Below are positions 26,795 through 33,119 of a DNA stretch of 64,000 bases, piece after piece. The notes under the pieces are model-generated. The model had not been told where the DNA came from. It did no database searches and was given only the letters and a program-made list of their open reading frames with translations. Every line of letters starts with the position of its first letter. Positions within the stretch are counted from its first letter, which is position 1. The position numbers and the translations under genes are program-made. This stretch comes from Stenotrophomonas rhizophila (GTDB lineage Bacteria > Pseudomonadota > Gammaproteobacteria > Xanthomonadales > Xanthomonadaceae): NCBI RefSeq assembly GCF_003651185.1, contig NZ_RCDC01000004.1, forward strand, positions 1,784,659 through 1,848,658. Reading direction: 5' to 3'.

Positions 26795-28173
26795 GCGTGC
26801 CTCCTCGGCAGCCGGATGGTGGCGATCAGGCCGCCGTCCACCCGGTTGGACAGATCGATGCAGCCGCCATGGCTGTCCACCACCCGCTTGACGATCGCCA
26901 ACCCCAGCCCCGCCCCTCCGGCCGCCGCGCCTTCGCCCCGCGCGAAGCGCTCGAACACGCGCTCGGCATCGGCGGGTGCAATACCGGGGCCATGGTCGGC
27001 AATGGTCAACACGCAGTGGCGCTCCTCGGTGGTCAGGGCCACCTGCAACGCGCCGTCACCACCGTATTTGAGCGCATTGTCGATCAGGTTCTTGATCGCT
27101 TCGCGCAGCAGCAGTGCATCGCCGCTGACCCACGCCGGATCGCTGGTCACCGCCAGCTGCACGCGGGGGGCCGGCAACGCCTGTGGCACCGCCTCGTGCA
27201 GGGCCTGGTGCGCGATCTCGGCCAGGTCAACCAGCGCGAAATGCTGCAGGTTGGCGCGATGGATCACGCTGGCATCGCTGAGCAACTGATTGAGCAACCG
27301 GCTCATGTGCGTGGCATTGCGCTCGATGGCCTCCAGGCTGCGGCGCATGTCCTCAGGGTCTTCGTCGTCCAGCGCCAACTGCGCCTGCGCACGCAGCGCG
27401 GCCAGCGGGGTGCGCATCTGATGGGCCGCCTCGGCCATGAACGCCCGCAGGGTTTCATTGCTGTTCGAGAGCCGGCCCATGAAGTGATTCAGCGCGCCGA
27501 CCATCTGGTCCATCTCCTGCGGTGTGGTCGCATCCAGTGGGCGCAGGTCGGAGGGTTCGCGTCTGGACAACTCGCGTTCGACCCTCACCAGCGGGCGCAG
27601 CGCACGGTGCACCCCCAGCGCGACCAAGGCCAGCGACAACAGCGACAACACCACGATCGCCACCAGCGCGCGGGTCACCATATCTTGTGCCAGCGCCTCG
27701 CGCGCCCGCCGGGTCTGCCCCACCTGCACACGCACCTCCGCCTGCGCGGAGGGTGATGAGACCCGTCGTGAGACCACCACGAAGCGCACCGTTTCACCGC
27801 TGTAGGGGGCGTCGAACAACTGCGGGCGATCGGTCGGCGTGCGCGGCGGCGCGGGCAGGTCGTCGTAGCCGGTCACGGTCTGGTTGCGCGCATCGAAGAC
27901 GCGATAGAACACGCGGTCTTCCGGTGCCATCGCCAGCAGGTCGAGCGCGGCATACGGCAGATCGACCTGCCACTGCGCGTCCACCAGCGCCACCGAATCA
28001 ACGATCGACAACGCCGAGGACACCAGCAGGTGATCGTAGGAGCGGTTGGCGGCACGCTGGCCATAGTCACGCGCACCAAAGAACAAGGCGACGGCGAACA
28101 GCGCCATCAACCCGCCCAGGTACAGCCACAGCGTGCGCCGGATCGAGGATGGCGCGCGGGCCTCAGTCACCAT
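26791..28173 (-). CDS. tctE: TctE-like sensor histidine kinase
   Basis: Inner-membrane kinase of about 460 aa. I start at ATG 28173 (MVTEARAPSS), which has GAGGG upstream and overlaps the regulator gene by 11 bases. TM1 is at about residues 15-35, followed by a periplasmic 2CSK_N-type sensor region, TM2 (about 160-180), a HAMP-like linker, HisKA (AEAAHQMRTPLAAL, phospho-His) and HATPase (NLIDNALKYG, DHGPGI, GAGLGLAIVK). The domain plan matches TctE, the tricarboxylate sensor. It lies between its regulator (upstream) and a periplasmic binding protein (downstream). Confidence 0.88.
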   Translation of the reverse strand: MVTEARAPSSIRRTLWLYLGGLMALFAVALFFGARDYGQRAANRSYDHLLVSSALSIVDSVALVDAQWQVDLPYAALDLLAMAPEDRVFYRVFDARNQTVTGYDDLPAPPRTPTDRPQLFDAPYSGETVRFVVVSRRVSSPSAQAEVRVQVGQTRRAREALAQDMVTRALVAIVVLSLLSLALVALGVHRALRPLVRVERELSRREPSDLRPLDATTPQEMDQMVGALNHFMGRLSNSNETLRAFMAEAAHQMRTPLAALRAQAQLALDDEDPEDMRRSLEAIERNATHMSRLLNQLLSDASVIHRANLQHFALVDLAEIAHQALHEAVPQALPAPRVQLAVTSDPAWVSGDALLLREAIKNLIDNALKYGGDGALQVALTTEERHCVLTIADHGPGIAPADAERVFERFARGEGAAAGGAGLGLAIVKRVVDSHGGCIDLSNRVDGGLIATIRLPRRHA

Positions 28174-28861
28174 CGGGACTGCCCTCGGCCGCCGCATCGT
28201 GCGCCTCAAGCAGATAGCCACTGCCGCGCACGGTCACGATGCGCAGGGGTGCCTGGGCCAGCTTTCGGCGCAGGCGCCCGACATACAGCTCGATGGCGTT
28301 GGGTCCGGCCTCGTCATCGAAGCCGAACAGCCCGTTGCCGATCTCGTCCTTGCCGACCACCTGCCCGAGCCGGCCCATCAGGATCTCCAGCAGCCGGTAT
28401 TCGCGGTTCGGCAGCTCGATCGGCTGACCGTCCAGGCTGACCCGGTGCGCGGCGTTGTCGAACTGGAAGCCACCGATCTGCACCACCTCGCTGGCCTGCC
28501 CACGGGCACGCCGCAACAGCACACGGCAGCGCGCTTCGAACTCGCGGAAATCGAACGGCTTGCCGAGGTAATCATCCGCGCCCACGTCCAGTGCCTGCAC
28601 GCGGTCCTCGATGCCATCACGTGCGGTGAGCATCAATACCGGCGTGCTGTCACCGCGCTCGCGCATGCCGGCCAGCACGCGCAGCCCATCCAGTTTCGGC
28701 AGGCCGATATCGAGCACGACCAGATCGAAGGTCTGGTAACGCAGCACGCTCGCCGCGGCCAGTCCATCGCTCTGCCAATCCACGGCATGGCCACTGCGGC
28801 GCATGCGGCGGACGATCGCGTCGGCCAGGTCCGGGTTGTCTTCCACCAGCAGGATGCGCAT
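28163..28861 (-). CDS. tctD: TctD-like OmpR-family response regulator
   Basis: A 232-residue regulator with a receiver (Asp51 in VLDIGLP, Lys in YLGKPFDFREF) and a C-terminal winged helix (about 130-222, NAIELYVGRLRRKL). It heads a three-gene minus-strand operon with the kinase and the binding protein. It is divergent from the porin-CitMHS operon, whose promoter region carries an 11-bp-spaced direct repeat of the kind OmpR/PhoB regulators bind. In other bacteria TctD/TctE control tricarboxylate uptake, which fits the citrate transporter opposite. Confidence 0.88.
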   Translation of the reverse strand: MRILLVEDNPDLADAIVRRMRRSGHAVDWQSDGLAAASVLRYQTFDLVVLDIGLPKLDGLRVLAGMRERGDSTPVLMLTARDGIEDRVQALDVGADDYLGKPFDFREFEARCRVLLRRARGQASEVVQIGGFQFDNAAHRVSLDGQPIELPNREYRLLEILMGRLGQVVGKDEIGNGLFGFDDEAGPNAIELYVGRLRRKLAQAPLRIVTVRGSGYLLEAHDAAAEGSPDGD

Positions 28862-28938
28862 CGGTCGGGATCGGAAAAGGTGCGGGAATGCTAGCGCGTG
28901 CGAGCCCCGCCGTGCGCTTCGCTGCGGTGCAGCACTGG

Positions 28939-28973
28939 CTGACAGGTGGATGACAGCATCCCGGCACTAGGCT
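28939..28973 (+). promoter_or_regulatory. 11-bp-spaced TGACAG repeats ahead of the porin-citMHS operon
   Basis: TGACAG at 28940-28945 and again at 28951-28956 gives the 11-bp helical spacing typical of OmpR/PhoB-class sites. A plausible -10 hexamer, TAGGCT, lies at 28968-28973, about 45 bp before the porin start. On the other strand the repeat reads CTGTCAT-ccac-CTGTCAG, very like a Pho box. The adjacent TctD-like regulator is the simplest candidate ligand; PhoB is the alternative. Confidence 0.55.
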
Positions 28974-29017
28974 GCGCCATCGCGTCATCACCGAACATCC
29001 GGTACCTGGGAGGGTCC

Positions 29018-30199
29018 ATGGAACTGAACGCACTGCGCTGGTGCCTGCCGGCCGCCTGCACGCTGTTGTGGGCCGCGCCCGCCTGGGCCGCCGACGACGG
29101 CGATGACGACCGGCCGGTCACCGCGACCCTGGGCGGCCGCCTGCACCTGGATTTCGCCGACTTCGACAACGACCGTCGCGGCACCCCGAACAAGGACGAC
29201 ACCGAGATCCGCCGCGCCTGGGTGGATGTCTCAGGCAGGTTCTTCGCCGTCGACTACAAGCTGGAAGCGGATTTCTCCGGTGACCGGGTCGAGGCCAAGG
29301 ATGTGTTCGTCAGCCGCAGCTTCGGCGATGCCGGCAAGCTCACGGTGGGCCAGTTCAAGCAGTTCTTCTCGCTGGATGACCGCACCAGTTCCAACTACGG
29401 CAGCTTCCTGGAGCGCGGCAATGCCGGCACCACGCTGGCGCCGCTGTACCGGCTGGGCGCGTCCTGGCAGGCTGCGCGCGGCGACATGACCTGGGCTGCC
29501 AGCGCGTACAGCCTGGAAAGCATCGACGCATGGCAGGTCAAGGGCCGCGCCGCCGGTGGCCGCGCCACCTGGGCACCCGGCGCCACGGCCGGTGATGTCC
29601 TGCACCTGGGCCTGTCGCTGGCGCATGAGCGCTACGACAACCCGGGCACGGACGGCGTGCCTGCCCTGCGCATCCGCCCGCGCCCGGCCGGTCATCTGTC
29701 CGACAACAGCCGCCTGACCCTGGTCGATTTCTCGGCCGGCCGCGACACCGACGTCAACAAATGGTCGCTGGAATACGCGCAGGTGCGTGGCCCGCTGTCC
29801 TGGCAGGGCGAGTTCAGCGGCGCCACGTTCGATGACGGCAGCCAGCGCGGCAAGGTCCTGGCCGGCTACGGGATGCTCAGCTGGTTCGTCACCGGCGAAT
29901 CGCGCGTGTACGACCGCAAGACCGGGCGCTTCGGGCGGGTCAAGGATTTCCAGCACGCCGCCGGCGCGTTCGAACTGGCACTGCGCTATGACCAGATGCG
30001 CGGCGACCAGCACCTGATCGGCCAACCCGACCTGCGCGACGGCCAGACCGAGGCGTGGACGCTGGGTGGCAACTGGTACATGCGCCCGAACCTGCGCTTC
30101 ATGCTCAACCTGATCGAAAGCCGCAACCGCGACCGCCTGGCCGAGGCCACCGTGGACCGCACCCGCGCGGTCACCGGCCGCCTGCAGTACGACTTCTGA
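29018..30199 (+). CDS. OprO/OprP-type porin, second copy
   Basis: Outer-membrane porin of 393 aa. The start is ATG 29018, preceded by GGGAGG; the signal peptide ends APAWA (residue 24). It has family features such as VDYKLEADFSGDRVEAKDVF, a GQFKQFFSLDDRTSS block, many paired strands and the terminal sequence GRLQYDF. It resembles the porin at 21018 in family and size but is only distantly alike. It is 37 bp upstream of the CitMHS transporter on the same strand, so it probably passes citrate or a related anion across the outer membrane. Confidence 0.88.
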   Translation: MELNALRWCLPAACTLLWAAPAWAADDGDDDRPVTATLGGRLHLDFADFDNDRRGTPNKDDTEIRRAWVDVSGRFFAVDYKLEADFSGDRVEAKDVFVSRSFGDAGKLTVGQFKQFFSLDDRTSSNYGSFLERGNAGTTLAPLYRLGASWQAARGDMTWAASAYSLESIDAWQVKGRAAGGRATWAPGATAGDVLHLGLSLAHERYDNPGTDGVPALRIRPRPAGHLSDNSRLTLVDFSAGRDTDVNKWSLEYAQVRGPLSWQGEFSGATFDDGSQRGKVLAGYGMLSWFVTGESRVYDRKTGRFGRVKDFQHAAGAFELALRYDQMRGDQHLIGQPDLRDGQTEAWTLGGNWYMRPNLRFMLNLIESRNRDRLAEATVDRTRAVTGRLQYDF

Positions 30200-30236
30200 T
30201 GCCCACTTTCCGCACCGTTTCTTCTGGAGAATGCAG

Positions 30237-31568
30237 ATGATGCTGAGCATCCTCGGCTTTGGCATGGTCATTACATTCATGTACTTGATCATGAGCAAGC
30301 GGCTCTCGCCGCTGGTCGCCCTCATCACCATTCCGATCCTGTTCGCGCTGATCGGCGGCTTTGCGGCCGGCATCGACGACATGATGCTGGAAGGCATCAA
30401 GAAGATCGCGCCGACCGGCGTGATGTTGATGTTCGCCATCCTGTACTTCGGGGTGATGATCGATGCGGGCCTGTTCGATCCGCTGGTGCGGATCATCCTG
30501 CGCTTCGTCAAGGGCGACCCGATGAAGATCGTGCTCGGCACCGCCATCCTGGCGATGCTGATCTCGCTCGACGGTGATGGCTCGACCACGTACATGATCA
30601 CCGTGTCGGCGATGCTGCCGCTGTATCAGCGCCTGGGCATGAACGCGTTGAACATGACCTGCGTGACCATCCTCGCCGGTGGCGTGATGAACCTCACCCC
30701 GTGGGGCGGCCCGACCGCCCGCGCCGCCACCGCGCTGCATGTGGACCCGGCCGACGTGTTCGTGCCGCTGATCCCCTCGATGGTGATCGCCTGTGCCGGC
30801 GTGCTGGTGTTGGCCTGGTACCTGGGCATGAAGGAGCGCCGTCGTCTGGGCGTGGTGACCCTGCCGCAGGGCGGCAGCTGGATGGACAACAGCGTCTCCG
30901 ATGATGGCAACACGCTGCCGACGGTGGAAGACGCCGAAGACACCAAGCGCCCGAAGCTGCTGTGGGTCAACCTGGGCCTGACCATCGCGCTGATGACCGC
31001 GCTGATCCTGGGTGTGCTGCCGATGCCGGTACTATTCATGGTCGGCTTCGCGATCGCCCTGGTGATCAACTACCCGAACCTGGCCGAGCAGCGCCGCCGC
31101 GTGGTCAACCATGCCGGCAACGTGCTGTCGGTGGTCTCGTTGATCTTTGCGGCGGGCATCTTCACCGGCATCCTCAACAACACCGGCATGGTCGAGGCGA
31201 TGTCGCACAGCTTCCTGGCGATCATCCCCGACAGCTGGGGGCCGTACCTGGCGGTGATCACCGCGCTGGCCTCGATGCCGTTCACCTTCTTCATGTCCAA
31301 CGACGCCTTCTACTTCGGCGTACTGCCGATCCTGTCCGAAGCGGCCGGCAACTACGGCATCACCCCGGTGGAGATGGCGCGCGCCTCGCTGGCCGGCCAG
31401 CCGGTGCATCTGCTCAGCCCGCTGGTGCCCTCGACCTACCTGCTGGTCGGCCTGGCCAAGGTGGAGTTCGCCGACCACCAGAAGTTCACCCTGAAGTGGG
31501 CGATCGCCATTTCGATGCTGCTGATGTTCGGTGGGCTGCTGTTCGGCCTGTATCCGCTTGCGTCCTGA
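30237..31568 (+). CDS. CitMHS-family citrate/divalent-cation transporter
   Basis: Inner-membrane symporter of 443 aa with about 11-12 helices, belonging to the CitMHS family, which imports metal-citrate complexes in characterised members. Marks include SLDGDGSTTYMITVSAML, NLTPWGGPTARAATAL and FTGILNNTGMVEAM. I choose ATG 30237 because GGAG at 30226-30229 is correctly spaced for it; ATG 30231 is only one base from that site. It lies between the porin and the SDR gene in one plus-strand operon. The probable control is by the divergent TctD/TctE-like pair. Confidence 0.92.
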   Translation: MMLSILGFGMVITFMYLIMSKRLSPLVALITIPILFALIGGFAAGIDDMMLEGIKKIAPTGVMLMFAILYFGVMIDAGLFDPLVRIILRFVKGDPMKIVLGTAILAMLISLDGDGSTTYMITVSAMLPLYQRLGMNALNMTCVTILAGGVMNLTPWGGPTARAATALHVDPADVFVPLIPSMVIACAGVLVLAWYLGMKERRRLGVVTLPQGGSWMDNSVSDDGNTLPTVEDAEDTKRPKLLWVNLGLTIALMTALILGVLPMPVLFMVGFAIALVINYPNLAEQRRRVVNHAGNVLSVVSLIFAAGIFTGILNNTGMVEAMSHSFLAIIPDSWGPYLAVITALASMPFTFFMSNDAFYFGVLPILSEAAGNYGITPVEMARASLAGQPVHLLSPLVPSTYLLVGLAKVEFADHQKFTLKWAIAISMLLMFGGLLFGLYPLAS

Positions 31569-31593
31569 CCCGCCTACCAAGGAGCGTTCCGCC

Positions 31594-32334
31594 ATGACTC
31601 TTCGCATCGCTTACGTCACCAGCGCCATGGGCAGTGTCGGCACTGCCATCTGCCAGAAACTGGCCCGCAACGGCCACACCGTGGTGGCCGGCTGCGCACC
31701 CAATTCCCCGCGCAAGGCCGCCTGGCTGCGCGAGCAGCGCGAACTCGGCTTTGATTTCATCGCATCGGAAGGCAACGCGGCGGACTGGTCGTCGACCGTG
31801 GCGGCGTTCGCGAAGGTGAAGGCCGAGGTCGGCGAGATCGATGTGCTGGTCAACAACGCCGGGGGCAGCCGCGATGTGCTGTTCCGGCAGATGAGTCCGG
31901 ACGATTGGAACGCGGTGATGGGCTCGAACCTGCATGCGCTGTTCAACATCACCAAGCAGGTGATCGATGGCATGAGCACGCGCGGCTGGGGCCGGATCGT
32001 GAACATCGGCTCGGTGAGTGCGCACAAGGGCCAGATCGGCCAGGTGAACTTCGCGACGGCGAAGGCGGCGATGCATGGCTTCAGCCGGGCGTTGGCCAAT
32101 GAGGTGGCGACGCGGGGTGTGACGGTGAATACGATTTCGCCGGGGTATATCGCGAGTCAGTCGATCAGCAGTTTTCCGCCGGATGTGTTGGATCGTCTGG
32201 CAGGTTCGGTGCCGATCCGGCGGTTGGGCAAGCCGGAGGAGGTGGCGAGTCTGTGTGCGTGGTTGGCATCGGACGATGCGGCGTATGTGACGGGTGCGGA
32301 TTATGCGGTGAACGGTGGTCTGCACATGTTCTGA
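31594..32334 (+). CDS. PhaB-like SDR lacking the catalytic tyrosine
   Basis: A 246-residue short-chain dehydrogenase/reductase, colinear with acetoacetyl-CoA reductase PhaB (identical length, ADW, NNAG and GGLHMF in place). Ser140 and Lys157 are kept, but the catalytic Tyr153 is Phe (GQVNFATAK, codon TTC at 32050). The cofactor loop is also altered: VTSAMGSVG where PhaB has VTGGMGGIG. No phaA, phaC or phasin lies near. It follows citMHS by 25 bp with a good AAGGAG site. It may be a non-catalytic or re-purposed family member. The last ~250 bases use noticeably more G/T-ending codons than the rest. Confidence 0.87.
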   Translation: MTLRIAYVTSAMGSVGTAICQKLARNGHTVVAGCAPNSPRKAAWLREQRELGFDFIASEGNAADWSSTVAAFAKVKAEVGEIDVLVNNAGGSRDVLFRQMSPDDWNAVMGSNLHALFNITKQVIDGMSTRGWGRIVNIGSVSAHKGQIGQVNFATAKAAMHGFSRALANEVATRGVTVNTISPGYIASQSISSFPPDVLDRLAGSVPIRRLGKPEEVASLCAWLASDDAAYVTGADYAVNGGLHMF

Positions 32335-32379
32335 TGGTTTTGCGCATCCCACGTGATGCGTGGCCTCCCCCACGAGGTG

Positions 32380-32413
32380 AGCCGCGATGCTGGTTGGCAT
32401 CGCGGCTTTTTTT
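32380..32413 (+). terminator. Rho-independent terminator after the SDR gene
   Basis: An 11-bp stem AGCCGCGATGC with its complement, 6-base loop, followed by seven T residues. It ends the porin-citMHS-SDR operon 46 bp past the stop codon. Confidence 0.92.
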
Positions 32414-32444
32414 CTTCCGGGATTTCGGGAACGTTGGGCTACTT

Positions 32445-32504
32445 GCAATGGCAATGGCAATGGCAACAGAAACAGCAACTGCAACTGCAACTGCAACTGC
32501 AACG
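32445..32504 (+). repeat. Hexanucleotide tandem array (GCAATG/GCAACT)n
   Basis: Ten contiguous 6-bp units: three GCAATG, GCAACA, GAAACA, four GCAACT and a final GCAACG. Such perfect short units can change copy number by slippage. Confidence 0.9.
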
Positions 32505-32545
32505 GTGGGGCAAAAGCCGGACTGCAGGCCCGTGTCGCGCTGGGC

Positions 32546-32645
32546 AGGCACGGGTGGGTTGGCGGGACCCGCTGCAAGTACGTCCATGTAAGCTCGTGTG
32601 TTGCCATCCATGGCAACACACGGTCCCGCCAACCCACCCGTGCCT
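32546..32645 (+). repeat. Nested inverted-repeat element, copy A
   Basis: The outer arms 32546-32569 and 32622-32645 are perfect 24-base complements. Inside the 52-base loop is a second hairpin, TGTGTTGCCAT paired with ATGGCAACACA. The arm end GTGGGTTGGCGGGACC and the loop sequences CGTCCATG and GCTCGTG recur in copy B at 32941-33049. I recognise no named family. Confidence 0.9.
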
Positions 32646-32745
32646 ACCCTTTGACAGTGAGCTGGTGCGCAACGAAAAAGCCGGCGCTTGGTGCCGCCGT
32701 TGCATTGGCTTGGCTTGCTTGGATTCGTTCGCTTCGTTGACTTCC

Positions 32746-32820
32746 TTGGACCGCTTGCCCTGCTTGGACCGCTTGCCCTGCTTGGTCCGCTTGCCCTGCT
32801 TGGTCCCTTGGTCCGCTTGG
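32746..32820 (+). repeat. 18-bp tandem repeat
   Basis: TTGGACCGCTTGCCCTGC occurs at 32746-32763 and 32764-32781, with TTGGTCCGCTTGCCCTGC at 32782-32799, then a degenerate fourth unit to about 32820. The flanks (from about 32705) are rich in related TTGG/CTTG words, suggesting an older, decayed array. Confidence 0.88.
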
Positions 32821-32940
32821 CTCGCTCGGTTCGATTGATCTGCGTAGCTTTCCCAGCTGAGGTGGCTCAGCTCGAGTAGCCTCGGCCTTGTCCGTCTGCG
32901 GCGTTGCGTTGCTTCGCCATGGCCACCAACCAACTGTCGG

Positions 32941-33049
32941 AGGCGTGGGGTGTGTGGGTTGGCGGGACCGTTGTGCCGCATGGATGCGGCTCACGAGCCC
33001 CCATGGACGGGCTTACGGCGCGTCCCGCGAACCCACACACCCCACGCCT
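32941..33049 (-). repeat. Nested inverted-repeat element, copy B
   Basis: The outer arms 32941-32968 and 33022-33049 pair at 27 of 28 positions. The loop carries an inner hairpin GCCGCAT/ATGCGGC and, read on the minus strand, the same CGTCCATG...GCTCGTG core as copy A. It is therefore a second member of the same family inserted in the opposite orientation, with its own arm sequence. Confidence 0.88.
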
Positions 33050-33072
33050 GGCCCAGTCATCTGGGAGGCAAA

Positions 33073-33098
33073 GCCACCGACCAACGGTCGGTGGCTAC
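33073..33098 (-). repeat. SMAG (REP-like) element
   Basis: On the minus strand it reads GTAG-CCACCGACC-gtt-GGTCGGTGG, the same subfamily as 16821-16843. It lies 22 bp from the stop codon of the TonB receptor gene and may protect or end its transcript. Confidence 0.72.
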
Positions 33099-33119
33099 CC
33101 ATGCCCAAGCAAGCGGAGA

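Larger units (their letters stand above)
32414..33119. other. Repeat-rich intergenic island without a supported gene
   Basis: About 700 bp holding, in order, a hexanucleotide array, a 100-bp nested inverted repeat, an 18-bp tandem repeat, a second nested inverted repeat of 109 bp in the opposite orientation, and a SMAG element. Open frames here translate to low-complexity strings (LALLGP or QAGQA repeats) generated by the tandem repeat, so I call no protein. It lies between the terminator of the citMHS operon and the 3' end of a TonB receptor gene. Confidence 0.7.

Noticed and set aside
31594..32334. Polyhydroxybutyrate synthesis operon
   Set aside because: The SDR resembles PhaB, but no thiolase, synthase or phasin gene is nearby and the catalytic tyrosine is absent.
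32445..32820. Possible CRISPR array
   Set aside because: The units are 6 bp and 18 bp and contiguous, with no unique spacers, and no cas gene is present.
32644..32994. Open frames with QAGQA or LALLGP repeats in the 32.7-kb gap
   Set aside because: The repeats are a direct translation of the 18-bp tandem DNA array and appear on both strands. There is no ribosome site or conserved domain, so I treat them as non-coding.
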